Under the pieces are notes generated by a model, which made no database searches, was not told the DNA's origin, and worked only from the letters and a program-made list of their open reading frames with translations. Positions 1 through 12,351 of a DNA stretch of 64,000 nt are shown here, piece after piece. Origin of the DNA: Ctenosaura bakeri (Eukaryota; Chordata; Lepidosauria; Squamata; Iguanidae); assembly GCA_948474755.1 (NCBI GenBank), contig CAOLHI010000395.1, positions 930,001-994,000 on the forward strand, in the 5' to 3' direction. Numbering within the stretch: position 1 is the stretch's first letter; each line of letters begins with the position of its first letter. Both the position numbers and the translations under genes were made by a program.

Positions 1-320
1 GGATCTAGAGGTAAGGATCACACTTTGCATATGCATAGCACATTCAAATGCACATTGCACACTGAGCATGCAGATGTACTTTTTATGCTGCATCTGCATG
101 TGTACATTGAGTTCAGGGATACACATGCAATGTTACAAATCACTGAGGCCCTTTCCTCATGAGGCTGGTGAATCAGTTCGTGGTGATTCTTACTGGATTT
201 TCTGGGCTCGAAACAAGGCGGACTTTCCCTCATTTCCTTCCGCACAGTACTGCGTATGTTCCATTCTGATCCAGAGGAGTGCAAGTTCATGAATCCACCC
301 TGCCTCTGCCGTTGCCCCCC

Positions 321-400
321 ACTTAACTGCAAATCCTGGTATTCCATAGGATGTTGAAAGTGGAATAACAGCACTATAACAGTGTAGTGCAGAATTGGCC
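321..400. repeat. Foldback MITE family A, half element
   Basis: Contains CCATAGGATGTTGAAAGTGG and ATAACAGCACTATAACAGTG and ends GGCC at 400: the right arm only. Fused at 401 to a SINE fragment. Confidence 0.75.
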
Positions 401-453
401 CTGGTCCCCAGAATCATAGAGTGAATGCTCAGATCACTACACCACACTGGCTC
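401..453 (-). mobile_element. 5' fragment of a tRNA-derived SINE (AGCCAGTGTGGTG type)
   Basis: The minus strand begins GAGCCAGTGTGGTGTAGTG, the promoter head of the second tRNA SINE family in this window, and stops after about 53 bp exactly where a foldback half-element begins at 400. Confidence 0.6.
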
Positions 454-759
454 TTATACATTTATACTCTGATATACATATATACTTATACATTTATAGG
501 TATCTTACACACTGATAAAGACACACTTTTCTAAAGTGGCTCAAATCCTTTCTCCTTTTCCAAGTGACTCTCTCTGTAGTGAATGCTTATTACATTGCTA
601 ATATGAAACAGCAATGTGGAAATTATCTCTTATCTGGTTTTCAATCCATTTTTATGGACTTCTAAACTGAACAAATCACAGGAAGGAGTATAAATTTAGA
701 AACATTTTCCAGGACTGCTAATGCTTTCTATTCCCAGTTCAGTTTTGAACTTCTTTTTT

Positions 760-760
<1 letters not shown>
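454..760. other. No feature recognised
   Basis: AT-rich, single-copy-looking. Confidence 0.6.
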
Positions 761-815
<55 letters not shown>

Positions 816-825
816 TTTTTTTTTT
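761..825 (+). repeat. (TTCT)n microsatellite and T-run
   Basis: About 13 tetranucleotide units followed by a 13-nt T run. Confidence 0.97.
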
Positions 826-1313
826 GGAGAAGTGTCTATATTTACTGTTCTTTCTCTGCTGATATTCATCTCACTCTGAAAGTGCAATTATGTGGTGGGC
901 TTTCTCGAAGCTTGTAAGTGCCACAACAATCTTTATTGACCTTTCTGGGAGAAGAACCCATCTTGGTTTAGTAAGCGATAAATCTCGGGGTTGAAACATG
1001 TCAGGTTTAATCTTTAGTGTAATCAATTAAGCTCCCAGGTTGAAATGAGGAAGATTCTGTACAGATGGAAGTTCACACAGGAACCTCTCTTAGAGCTTTA
1101 TATATATATTCAGCAGAATTAATTGGCAAAGCTCAGCTGAACCTGAAGTTCAGCGCTTTAGGTTTCAGGTGGCTGCAGTGGTGGAATTGCATATTTGAAC
1201 ACTCCTTCAGGGGATTCAGCAAATGCAAATGGAAAGAGTTGCTACCATCCTGTATTGTAGTGATGGATTTGTAACCTAAAGTTATGGATTTATAGATGCT
1301 CTGTATTAATTTA
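826..1313. other. No feature recognised
   Basis: Single-copy-looking DNA with homeodomain-like TAAT/ATTA motifs near 1010-1035; could hide a conserved non-coding element. Confidence 0.5.
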
Positions 1314-1400
1314 TACAGTGGCCCCTCAACATTTGTGAGGGTACAGGGTGCAGAACCCATGCAAAAGTGGGGGAAAACATGAATAACATCCCTTGTGATC
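1314..1400. repeat. Tc1/mariner-like terminal fragment
   Basis: TA followed by CAGTGGCCCCTCAACATTTG resembles the terminus of Tigger/mariner-type MITEs. No matching right end found. Confidence 0.4.
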
Positions 1401-2002
1401 CCCCTCTCATTCCTCTTTGAAGATCCCCTTCCCATTCTTTTGCCTCTTGTCCCAGCGCTGCCGGGGGGGGGGGGAGACAAGGTAAAGAGCTTACCAGTAC
1501 TTTCCCATCAAATGGAGAAAAGTGGAACTCTGACTTCTGGTGTTCTAGCTACTTCCAGTCACCATCTTGAGAAAGGAGATTTCTCCTAGAGGGAAGAGGT
1601 AAGAGCAAAAAGAGCACCTGAGTAATCAGTGGCCATTACACAGCAGAATGCGCAGTCATGTGGCAGAGAGGACATGCCTCCAGCAGTGGGAGGGGGGCTT
1701 TGCTGACCCAAAAGGAAAAAAAATCCATTTTAAACACAGGCCTAGCAAGCCTGGGACAGAGAATGGGGTGAGGGGGGAGGCAAACACATGCTTAGTGAAT
1801 AAGCAAACTCATGAAGCTCAACCCTGTGAATGTGGAAGGAGGACTGTACTACAGATTTACAACTGTGGCACTATTGCCATGCTTGTAAATGTCCCTCCAA
1901 ATCCCACCTGAAACTCCGGGGAACCACTCTTAGTGCTGGAGTTCCATTCTGCTGGCAATTGGGGATTATGTTTCCACCCCCTCCCACCAGCAAGTGAGGC
2001 TG
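1401..2002. other. No feature recognised
   Basis: Contains a 12-nt G run at 1464-1475; otherwise nothing assignable. Confidence 0.55.
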
Positions 2003-2237
2003 TGAGGCTGGTGGCACAGTGGTTAAATGCCAGTACTGCAAGCCACAAGGTTGTGAGTTCGATCCTGCCGGGCTCCAAGGTTGACTCAGCCTTCCATTCT
2101 TTCGCAGGTCGGTAAAATGAGTACCCAGCTTCTTGGAGGCATGTATAGAAATGTTTCGAAATACATGCTATTTGTAAGTTGTTCGCCGCCTCGATCCACG
2201 TGGAGAGGCAGGATACAAATAAATAATTAAAAAAAAT
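2003..2237 (+). mobile_element. tRNA-derived SINE with L2-like tail
   Basis: The tRNA-like head has box A TGGCACAGTGGTTAAATG at about 2011 and box B GAGTTCGATCC at about 2056. The body contains AATGAGTACCCAGCTT and the tail ends AGGCAGGATACAAATAAAT plus an A-rich run, resembling L2/CR1-type LINE 3' ends. The segment GTATAGAAATGTTTCGAAA is shared with the copy at 37745, marking one subfamily. Confidence 0.85.
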
Positions 2238-3845
2238 CAGGAGCAGGGTCCTTGTAGCAATTCCTCTTTGTGCCACAAATTGCTGGTGAGAGGGGCTGAG
2301 AACTTCATAGTGCTGTGCCCCTATCACCTGCAAAACAGATCCCCTCATCAATTGCAGCAGCTGTTGGCTGTTAAGGAAGGTTTGAGGTCAGGCCAGAAGA
2401 TTATACTTATATATAAATTTGTAACTTGTAGCTTGTAATTCTGTTTTCTGTGCAAAACATTTGTAACTAATGTTTCCCAATATTTGTAATATTTTTTCCA
2501 AATCAAAAACTGGGTTTCTGGATAATTGGGAAAACTTCCCAGAAAAAAAAAAAGACCAGCAATAATTTTGATTTATTATCTTCTGCTATTCAGCGTTCCA
2601 AAGTGTTGGAATTTACACTCTTGTTAGAAGAACATTCATTTTAAGGTGGCTGCACACTCACTGGAATTCAGACTACTACTGATCACTATCTGAAATTAAT
2701 TTTGGGAAAGCAAAGTTGCACAAGAGTTTTACTCTGTTCATATATTTTTGGGGATGTGTGTTTATTAAGGATGGAAAATATATTCATTGTTCTTGGTTTT
2801 CAGATGAAAAAAGAGGGTTTCCTAACACTTCCTTCTGCTTGGGAAAACCCCAAGTAACACTCCTGATATTAACATATCCCAAAGAATTCTGGGGAACCAT
2901 TCCATATCTCCCCGCAAGATGTTAGACTTTAAGGACTCTTTGCCTGAAATGCTGTTGTTGTACTAAACTGGCATGACTATAATAGCAAGATAAAAGTCCA
3001 GAGACACACTGTGGTTGTGAGGAAAGTAGGGGAAATAATTTGGATTTTGGCTGGAATTCTGTTGGTGTCTTACACCTGCATAAGTTTACCAAAGGAAGTG
3101 GATGGACATTTTTGTCTAAGGCAGAATGTCCACACTTGTTATGCTTTACAACATGTTATATCTTATATTTGGAAGTGTATAAGTTATATATTACTTTTGG
3201 AAAAGTGTCTATGTAATATTTTTAAGAATTGACTTTTGATAAGAATAATTTAAAAAAACAAGTTTACAGAAGCAGAGCTGGGTGTGTGGTGTACCTGCAG
3301 GTTCATATTTCACAAGCATGTTCATTGTTCGGTGTTCCCTGTGCATGGATGTGCAATGTGTGTGTACAGTGTGTTTCAATGCATATTGCCCATTGGGTTG
3401 TATGTTCAACTGAGCATTTGGGATTCTTGGTTTTTCTGTGCAATATTGCCATTCACTGCATAGGGTTGCACAGAGCACTTAAGGCATAACTCTACATTTG
3501 TGCTGTGCAAGACCAATGTAGGATTTCATCCATAATCTGCTTTTATTCACCACCTCTGTGCAACCACAGAAAAACAATGAACCCACTAGTATAGTGCAGG
3601 ATCTTATGCTTGTATCTTCCTGTCTATACATTAAAACAATGAGGTTGATCACTCAACTGTCTGTGGGTTGCTGAAACCTCTCTGAGATCAGGAAAATGCT
3701 TTCCAGAGTGAAGGAATAGGATCAAAAGGTGGTATATTCCTGTGGATATCTGTAACAACGTCAAGAGCAAAAACTTTCCAGTGAAGCTCCTACTTCCAGC
3801 ACAACAGCCTAAAACAAACCATTCATCTCAAGCAGGTTAGATTTA
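2238..3845. other. No gene recognised
   Basis: AT-rich; a TGCACA-rich stretch at 3290-3600 gives overlapping chance ORFs on both strands. Confidence 0.55.
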
Positions 3846-3935
3846 CAAAATCAATGTGGACCCAGTAACAGTTATGTATGTTTCATTGATTCAGTGGGTC
3901 TGCTGTAGTTAGGAGTAACAATTTAATTCAGATGC
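3846..3935 (-). repeat. Dispersed sauropsid repeat fragment (GCAGACCCACTGAATCAATG)
   Basis: Minus strand CCTAACTACAGCAGACCCAC and TGAATCAATGAAACATAC; the same sequence type recurs near 21725 and 22440. Confidence 0.5.
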
Positions 3936-6416
3936 ATGTCCTTGGCTCACCACATCTACTGCTAGCATTCTCCAATACCCATATCCAAAGTAACAAATCT
4001 TTAACACAGTCTTTCCCAAGTTGTCTCTGGTTCAAAATGAAATGTGCATACATACAAACAAATAGTTTGTTGCCAAGATGGGCTCATCACATCCTATTGA
4101 GGTGATTACAGATGCCACAAGGTGTCATTACAATGTGAAACTTGTCTCAGAAAATATATGGAATTCAAATGTCATCTGTCCAAGTGTATTCTCTTCAAGG
4201 TGAATTTTGCTTATTGATTTTCTGCATAGGTGCTAATTATGCTCTGTGTAACACAGGTATAGGATGCTGTTGCATCAATCAAACCTTGGCAAATGATGTT
4301 CAATTTTAAATATTTCTTGATTGCATCTCTCCTGTCTACACAAGCCCACACATCTGCATGCTCCCTGGAAATGAATAGTTGTCAAAAGAACAAAACATGT
4401 ATTTTCTGTGCTCGGCGCTGACTTACCCATTGCTGAATAAAATAACAAAGAGCCTCTCTGAATTTCATGACAGTTTAAAAAAACATCACATCAGAAGGAC
4501 TGAATGGGGATGAAAAACATAATGCTATGCTTGAAGAAGAACTGAAGTTGCTATTTCCAATGAAAGGACCTTAATGATGTGTATGGAAAGGAGAAGAAGT
4601 TTGAGCAGGAAGCAGGGGAAGAAATTTCTGAAAACTTTGGGAGTAGGACGAATGTTAAGCAACACTCAAAATCACACACACATTACTCACCAACTTCTTC
4701 TGTATCTACAAGATGATGATGGTGATGATGATGATTAATTTAAATATCCTTATGAAGCCAGCTGTTGTGGGAAATTAGAAATAAACCATGGGCTTTATTT
4801 CATTCATGCAAGTTCTTTAATGGAAAGTAACAAGTTGAGTGATTTACTCTCTCCAAGTCCTAACAGAATGGACTGTTCTCACTTAGGCTTCTATTCATTA
4901 AATTATATTGCCTAGAATACTGTTGGGGACTTTATGTCTTTGCAAGTGGACTTACATTTGCAGGAATTAGAATTGGATGGTTCTATAATGTCCTTATCCA
5001 CTAATATGCTACTGTTATATTACTACAGGAAGCAGGTGGCAAAGCAACCAATAAGTATTGGGATTGATGTACAACGAGACCAAGGCAAAAATAGAGAGAC
5101 TTCCAAATAGACAGTGAATACCACACAGGGATATTAATTTTCTCCCACAGTAGGGAGAAAAATACTACTTATTTGTCCTTCCGTGCAAGGACAAAATAGT
5201 CAAGGATTTGCATCACTAAGCATGTAATCCTAGACTCCACTTTTGTGTCCCCTGAAGCTTTCTATATTTCCCCCCAAATTCCTCTGAATTTCATTTAAGG
5301 AAAAATTTGGACAGGGTCAGAAAATTTTGCCTAAATCTGCCCAGATAGATGGAAACCTGCTCCTACTCTAGAATCTCCTCTGACTTCCCCAATACCTCCA
5401 TTTTGGGTCATAAAAATGGCAACTGGAAGTGATAGTTTGTCACTTCTAGTTGCCTTTTTGACTGACACAAAGCTGACAAGTGGACGTAGTTTGCAGTAAC
5501 ATTGGGCAGGTGAACAGGGGATGAGACTTCTGGACCTTGCACCATTGCTAATCTCTGATTTGGGTTGCAGAGAGTATGCATGATTGAATTCATGAGATGA
5601 ATAACGGATGCATACATACAAACAACACAGCTCTCAGAGGGAACCTGGAGAGTAAAGGCAAGGATCCAGTCTGGGATTTATGCTTGTTCTGCCCTCCCAG
5701 CCCCTTGTTTAGACATCTTCTCAACCCCATGTAATTCCACTGGAACAATGTTATGCCAGTGTTGGCTTTCAACAGGATCTCATCAGAGTATTCTCCTTGA
5801 TACCTGGCATCCTCTGTTGGAAGGACTGTTTATTCAAGTTGAAATAAATAAATAAATAAATTTCTATGATAACCAGAACAAAAGGGAGAGCCCTGGACGG
5901 ACGCATTTCGGTGTTGCAAATCAAAGAGGAACAAACTACTGTTAATACTACTATGGTTATTTTCGAGAAATGAACAGGAACAGTTGGGCGGGGAGAAGAA
6001 AATAATGATCTCACATGGTGTTATTTTCTCATTTTTAGTCCTGAGCACAACTAAGAACGGGTATTTGAATATACATCAGTGAATCTCTCCCCCTCCCCAC
6101 TCCACTTCCTGGATGAAATCTCTTTTTTACCCCTCTGATGTAATCTGAAATGGAGCCACTTAGCAGGCAGGGGTCTGCCTTGAACATGTTCCTGTGATCA
6201 CCATAGAAACAAGCAAAGGACAAAACGTAAACTCATTGGTCCTGTAATGTGCGAAGTAGCCCCAAGGAAGCCTTTGAAAGTGCAACTATTTAATCCCCTC
6301 GCCACCCATCACTCCTGCCTTCCTCTATGTGGATTTATGCTGACATTTTCCCCAGCACAAAACAGTCATTATTGGGTTTGTTTCTTACTGGAGAACCATT
6401 TTTGTTTGTTTCCTTT
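3936..6416. other. No gene recognised
   Basis: Includes a GAT/GAC-rich tract at 4712-4733 and an AATAAATAAATA run at 5844-5860. Contains TCACCATAGAAAC at 6198-6210. Confidence 0.5.
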
Positions 6417-6574
6417 TTATCCATCATCAGAGCTCTGATCTATATACAGCTCTGTGTGTGTGTCCATGAGAACTTCTTCTTTTCTCTTGCCTGAATGACC
6501 AACAGCCAACTTGTTCCACACCTTGTTATTTTTTTGTATTGTTTTTCTCATTAAATTAAAGAGTTGACGAGAGT
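6417..6574 (-). CDS. Candidate terminal coding exon, unidentified gene
   Basis: Strong acceptor on the minus strand (CCCTTCTCTTCCCTCCTGG then TCTTCAG at 6575-6581). The exon begins with two bases completing a split codon, then SRQLFNLMRKTIQKNNKVW, NKLAVGHSGKRKEEVLMDT and HTELYIDQSSDDG before TAA at 6417-6419. Charged, tail-like composition. If the minus-strand chain is real this is its C-terminus. Confidence 0.36.
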
Positions 6575-6581
6575 CTGAAGA

Positions 6582-7639
6582 CCAGGAGGGAAGAGAAGGG
6601 AAGCAAGATGAATGAAAAGAGAGGGGGAAAAAATCTTGCATTCTGCAGCAACACATTCAGGCTGGTAGCTGATGATCTGGAAGAAAACAATCTCACTCTC
6701 AGAAAAATGAGGGATGATGATGATGATGATTTACTACCATTATTGCAATAGCATTTAATTTGGCTGAAACAAGAGAAAGACACCTAAGATGACAAATGCA
6801 GACCTCATCATTTATGCTGTTCTCTTTATCCCACTACAGTATCATCAGTGGAGCAAAATCTCAGGCCTCCAGTTACCACTGTAGCTTATGAATGTGAATG
6901 AGACTCTTCCCACTGTACCAATAAATTGATTTTCACAAGGCCTAGCAACTGTCCCCCCCCCATAGGTCTTCCCATCTCCACGCAGACAAAATGTCTCAAA
7001 ACAGAATTTCTTGAGATGTTGAGAATTTTCTTTTTCACACCTGCCATAAACTGTTGGGTATTTTGCTCCCTGGGAACTATTCAGCAATGCATCCAGCCTC
7101 CAGACTACTTGAGTAGCATACAGAACAGCTTTAAGCTAGAATATGTCAGTAATTTTTGTACCACCCTTTTGCCTTTGGGTCCGTGCGTTTTTGGAAGGCC
7201 CTTTCCCAAACCAGAGCTGCTCTGAAATAGAATGCAGTCTTCAGGGTTGAAGAGGCTTCACATTTTATTACAGGATCCCTAATTGTCTTGAATATGCTGA
7301 TAGCAAGAAGAACCTATTTCCATGCCAAAGTAAAATGCACCAGGAAATGCAATGAATGAATGTGAAGGAGGGAAAAGGAAAACTTTCAACCTATCAAATC
7401 CAATGCCCCTCCACAAAGAAAAGGTTTAGCACTGTTATTTACCAACTCCAGAAATCCTTGAAGATGCATCGAATGAGCTTTTTCTCCCCAGTCACAGTTG
7501 GAATATAATTCTTTGCTTTTTTAACCCCTCTCAGGAAGCAATGAGTAATTTTAACAATATTTTTCTTGCTGCAAGAAAGTCTATGAAAACTGTGTGGGGT
7601 TTTTTTGAGAAGGGGGCAGGCAGGATATTTGCAATTCCA
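6582..7639. other. No gene recognised
   Basis: Includes a short (GAT)n tract at 6713-6731 and a C-run at 6953-6961. Confidence 0.55.
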
Positions 7640-7800
7640 AAATTATTCTGTCCAAAATTTTCACATAGTATTTTTGTGGATATAACAGTGTTTTGGCACA
7701 GATATTTCTTTGTAGGAATATTGTTTTCTGTGTAGAAATATTTTCTGCACATAAAATGCTGTTTTCTAGGTAAAAGAAACATGTACAAATTTTGCAAAGA
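7640..7800 (+). repeat. Dispersed repeat, probable related copy
   Basis: GTTTTCTGTGTAGAAATATTTTCTGCACATAAAATG-like composition (written here in two overlapping pieces: TTCTGTGTAGAAATAT and TTTTCTGCACATAAAAT). Confidence 0.35.
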
Positions 7801-7810
7801 ATAATGTTCA

Positions 7811-7946
7811 GTTCCCTGCTCAGCCATGGAAACCTACTGGGGAATCTTGGATCCATTAAACACTCTCAGCCCCAGAAAACCCTGTGATAGATTTGCCTTT
7901 GGGTTGCCTTAAGTCAGAAACAACTTGAAGGCACACAACAGCAACA
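7811..7946 (+). mobile_element. 3' part of tRNA-derived SINE (AGCCAGTGTGGTG type)
   Basis: Contains CTCAGCCATGGAAACCTAC, CCCTGTGATAGATTTGCC and the tail CTTGAAGGCACACAACAGCA. The tRNA-like head is missing. Confidence 0.7.
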
Positions 7947-9478
7947 AGTCCCAAACTGTGAAGATACACATCAGTCCAGCATTCTTCTTTTCAGGTTTCT
8001 TGACACTCAAGAAACACATTTTAACTATTTTTCAATATTCTTCGAATTCCTCTACTACAACAGAGATGCATGACCATGAGATCATAGCCATCCAGCAACA
8101 TAGGTACTGTTGATAAGGGCTGGAATGATTATATTAATATATATGCACATACTTTTCCTTACACACTTGGTTATACTTGTATAATAGCTATTTTCAGTTT
8201 GAAGTTGTGTGATTAGAATTCTGCAAGTGTCACCATTGTAAATGCAGCAGTATATTATTGCAAGGTGCATAACTATTTCTTGGTGGCTTCAGTGAACTTG
8301 GGACTAAAGAAACACCCACTGTATACCGTCCATTGCACAATAGACAATAAATAAGCACATTTGCAGATACACAATTGGTTGCACAAGGATGGTATTCATT
8401 AGAAAAGCAGTGTAGTGCAACCACCACTTAACCATAGAACTGTAGATTTACTCAATGTTGCTGCAATGTAGGACCTTGGCCAGTGTTAGACCAGAAAGAC
8501 CTCACTCACAGAGCAATGACAGCTAGTGACATTTGAAGCTAGTGACTTTTAATATGGACATGAAACAATCTATCTGAAGTGATGAGTTTAGAGATCATAG
8601 TTCAGCACCTTGGATAGAACCTCCAAAGTCTGAACTAAAATTCTGGTGTGGATTTGCAAACTGATTAACATGGAAGCCACCATCTATCCAACTGCAGCAA
8701 TAATAAACGTGTCATTCAAAGACTAAAACTAGATCAATTCACATGGATAATAGCAGTATGAACCATAGCACTATGCACACCAAGGCTTTCCCATCTAATG
8801 GTCCACCATCCTTGTCCAAAGGGATGCTATGTATATGTTTAAAACACCAACTTCTGGCTTATTTTTTTCAAAGCTTCTTTCAGCTTTCAGGGTACAACCT
8901 CAATGAGATCTGAGTTGAAATATGTGACTATTGAATTATGAATGCATGAATATTCTTCTATAAATTAACTTTGGGGGAACTCATCTGTTGAGATGTGCCA
9001 TGCTTATAAGCCTATGACAAGCTTAATTAACATCAGTGGAGAACATGAAAGAAGTAGGAATTAGGTCAGAAGGAAAGCATTTTGAAGAAACCATCCCAAC
9101 ACCACATTGCTATGCCATTGACTTTGTCTACCTGTGTGTGCACGTGTGTTTGTGTTTTCATTTGTTTCTAGAGATACAAGAAGCTTTCTTCTATTTAAAT
9201 TTTCACTAGCTAACAGAGGAGGATGGTAAGTTGGTCTTACTACTTCACAGGATCTATGATTTCTGATAGGGATGCTAAACTTCAAGTGTTTTACCTTCAT
9301 ATGTGGTGCTGAATGATGTGGTAGGTTTCTCCTCACTGTTATTTCTATGTAGTATGTAATATAGTAATATTTCTCTGTAGTAGTCTCCTTATCTCTGACC
9401 ATCTCAATGTATTATCGAGGAATTTTGCACCAGAGAAAAACATATGAGGCTAGTGGGTGGCAGACTTCCATCATCATA
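7947..9478. other. No feature recognised
   Basis: AT-rich with scattered short ORFs of low complexity. Confidence 0.6.
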
Positions 9479-9570
9479 GACCATTTCCACACAAGACTGT
9501 TATAGCGCTATGATTCCATTTTTAACGTCCTATGGAATCCTGGGGTTTGCAGTTTAGGGATGGGCCAGCT
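9479..9570. repeat. Foldback MITE family A, left half
   Basis: GACCATTTCCACACAAGAC, TATAGCGCTATGATTCCA, TCCTATGGAATCCTGGGGTT and GCAGTTTAGGGATGGGCC; the right arm is missing. Confidence 0.72.
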
Positions 9571-10039
9571 GGTCTAAATGGTCTAAATGGAACATAAACT
9601 TGTTGCTTGAAGCAACATCTCTCACGTGCGCATCTTCTGGAAGGGCTCTCTTCTATGTCTCACCAGTAATAGCAAAATCCTCTAGGGGGATGCAGAAGAG
9701 AGCTTCTCAGCTACAGAATCCCAATTACATAATGTCCTCCCCTTCGAGACGATTGGTGCTAATGATGGGTCAATTCTAGCAACAAGCTAGAAAGTGCCTT
9801 AATCTCTACTGCTTTACACTGTCACTAAAAAGTGATTTTATTTGTCTGGTACCTAAGACCATGCAATATCTTATTGTCCCTAATAATTAATGTTCACTGG
9901 AATCCTATATCAGCTATGTACATCACCTATATTATATGTATACTATATTGCCTGCTATATGTAACTTTATGTATACTCAGCTACATAGCAGAGATGCTAA
10001 GAAGCTGTGTTAACAAATTGTGAAGATGCATAACAGGAT
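9571..10039. other. No feature recognised
   Basis: CTTGTTGC at 9600 and GCAACAAG at 9780 form a weak long-range inverted pair; nothing else. Confidence 0.5.
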
Positions 10040-10150
10040 ACCAGCTAGAGGTGCCCAATGCACATTGGGACTGATACAATATGCATCAGGACCAAAGTGA
10101 TGTGCATTAGTCCAGCTATGGTCAGACCCATGGTGCATCTGCCTTTTTCA
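10040..10150. repeat. Related TGCACATTGGG-type block
   Basis: GGTGCCCAATGCACATTGGG and AGTGATGTGCATTAGTCC parallel the segment at 49200. Confidence 0.35.
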
Positions 10151-10317
10151 CCTTGGATCTGTTGCACAATGGTCACTTTGCCAGCTCTACTATGTAGTAA
10201 TGTAACAGGGGTCTTCTCCTGGATAAGGGCATTATAAAGCTGCCCGCTTCTAATTCCCAGATTTGTAAGCCCACTTAAGAAGGCATAAGTCCCTAAAAGG
10301 ATTCCTGCCAACAATAT

Positions 10318-10400
10318 TATTATTCATTTATATCCCAGCTTTTCCTCAACACTGGTACTCAAGGCAGCTTATATATTAGTAAAAACATAAACAAAAATCA
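10318..10400 (-). mobile_element. LINE 3' fragment (L2-like)
   Basis: ATTCATTTATATCCCAGCTT and CTCAAGGCAGCTTATATA are typical of the 3' end of L2-type LINEs in reverse orientation. Too short to classify firmly. Confidence 0.45.
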
Positions 10401-10720
10401 TGGCTGGCTTCCCATTCAGTATTTATGATGTCATAAGCTAGACTTAACAACCTTGTAAATCTTCCTATTCACAATATTGATTGTAGCACCATTGCTACAA
10501 TTGTCGGTGTCCACTATAGCCTATCTGAGGATCCAGACAGCCACACTAATTGAAGGAGTTTTGCAGCACTGGTGAGCGGGGTAGTGAAGGATGAAGCATC
10601 CAGTTGCCTCCTGCCAGTGAGTTGAGGTACAAAAGAACCCTGTAGGCATTACCTGGGTAATACAAGAGCATTTCAGGAGGTCAGATCAGAAGAGGGATCA
10701 TAACTACATCACCATAGCTA
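10401..10720. other. No feature recognised
   Basis: Unassigned AT-rich DNA. Confidence 0.55.
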
Positions 10721-10922
10721 AATTCATTTCCGCATCACACTGTGATAGTGCTATCATTCCACTTTCAACATCCTGTGGAATTCTGGGGTATGTAGTTTAC
10801 TGAGTCCAAAGAGCTCTCTAGCTGAGAATTCTAAATGCTCCTCCCTAAACTGCAAGCCCCAGGATTCCATAGGAGGTTGAAAGTGGAATAGTAGCACTGT
10901 AACAGTGTAGTGTGGAAATGTC
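10721..10922. repeat. Foldback MITE family A, full copy
   Basis: About 200 bp with long inverted arms: CACTTTCAACATCCTGTGG at left, AGGAGGTTGAAAGTGG at right. Flanked by TAA / TTA. Centre has AGAGCTCTCTAGCTGAGAAT. Confidence 0.82.
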
Positions 10923-10984
10923 CTTAGTCTCCAATGCAAAATCTTGGCCCATATAAGTTAATTGAAAAACAAATAAATGCATTT

Positions 10985-11275
10985 AAAGTTCCTTAAAAGA
11001 CAAATTATTTAGAATATCACTAAAACAGCACATCCTTTAAAGACCATAGCAGCCAATTTCGGAAAACCTGACAGAATAAGAAGGTTTTCACTAACCAGTT
11101 GAAGGCGAGTGAAGAAGAAATATTTTGGCTTCCATAAGGAGAGAATTCCAAAGTCTGTGAGCAGTGACCAAGAAAGCTTCTTCATTATTCTCATTAAATA
11201 TGCCCGAGAATATAATGGGATAGAAAGAGAGGTCTTTCCCAAATATCTTAGAGCTCAAACAGGTGTACCACAATT
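10985..11275 (-). mobile_element. LINE 3' fragment (L2/CR1-like)
   Basis: GACAGAATAAGAAGGTTTTC, GGAGAGAATTCCAAAGTCTG and CTTAGAGCTCAAACAGGT occur in the same order as in the segments at 38815 and 57601 (a 'bad-luck' block with inserted ...TTCCA.AG..TG...AGCAG). It is a dispersed LINE 3' segment rather than a gene, although short ORFs cover it. Confidence 0.45.
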
Positions 11276-11984
11276 TTCTAAAAATCACCTTTCCATATTC
11301 TTGTCAATACTACACCACCAGTGCAACATTCTGGTATAGTCTGTTCTCAGACTGGACAAAATGATTTGGTTTACGTTCCCAAAATCCTTCAGCCTGTATA
11401 GTCAATTGGCCATGCAGGCAGTGAGCTTCTGGGAGATGCAGAACATAAGATAAACTTTTTCCAAACACAGGAATTATGATGCTATGGAATGAATCTTCCA
11501 TGGGGATGTGTAACTGCTGTGCCTTACCTATTTTCTTGTTTGCATAAAGACCCACTGGATCAAGCCTTAATTATCCTGTTGCTTTGAAAGCACTTCGTGG
11601 CTCACCCATGAAGCATAATGAAGGCAAAGCTTTGAACCAACACGAAGAACACACACACACACACACACACACAAAAGAAAAACAAAAGGATCCATTAAAA
11701 TGCATTCCTCAGTAGAGTAATGAAAAAGTTTTAAAGAGGAGTTGTTTTATTTATTAGGAGTTATATAAAAAGCTAGTAAAGCAACTGTATAATATGCACT
11801 TTGTGCATTTTAAAAAAAGAATATGGTTTTTAAAATCAGTCTGGAATATTGGGCAGGAAAATGATAAACCCACATCTGGAGACCAGTTAGAGATTTACCA
11901 TTTGCTTAAAAGGCAATTACATCTCTACTTCCCACATTGCTTTTCTGTGTAGTTTATGAAAATGAAGTTTGCTGACCAACCATG
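11276..11984. other. No gene recognised
   Basis: Part of the LINE fragment may extend to about 11330; holds the CA microsatellite. Confidence 0.5.
11649..11673 (+). repeat. (CA)n microsatellite
   Basis: About 12 CA units. Confidence 0.97.
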
Positions 11985-12343
11985 TAAATAAAGAGACCAG
12001 ACAGGAGTGCTGGGTTTGAATATGGGCCACTTTATTTAACTCTTAACCTATTTAAACTTTAAACTACAGAGCTGTGCAAAAGAGGGGGAACAACCTAGTG
12101 TGGGAGCAGCTGAGGCAGAACACTGGAGTCCCCCAGAAGAACCTAAAAGCTGGGCTGCTCCCTGGCCAGCCCAGTACCGGAAGGTCAACCTGAGAATCCA
12201 CCTCAAGTCACATGGCTCAGCCCTCAAGTCAGCCCCAACGACAGTCTTCTTCTGCACCCCAGGGTCTTCTCCTTCACCAAACGGATCCTATAGGTGTTCA
12301 CTGAAATCCTACATCTCTCTCTTTCCCACTACCTGCCAAGGAA
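11985..12343 (-). mobile_element. Possible LTR or retroelement 3' end
   Basis: On the minus strand TTAAATAAAGTGGCCCATA (polyadenylation-signal-like) is followed by CAAACCCAGCACTCCTGTC. Upstream is GC-richer than the surroundings (12100-12250). Directly followed by the hAT MITE target site. Ends not resolved. Confidence 0.3.
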
Positions 12344-12351
12344 CTTAAGAC

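Noticed and set aside
2003..2080. A functional tRNA gene
   Set aside because: A- and B-box-like sequences are present but there is no cloverleaf and a SINE body follows.
4380..4470. Minus-strand exon at GTAAGTCAGCGCC
   Set aside because: The strong acceptor lies only 6 bp before the donor-like site; no sensible exon results.
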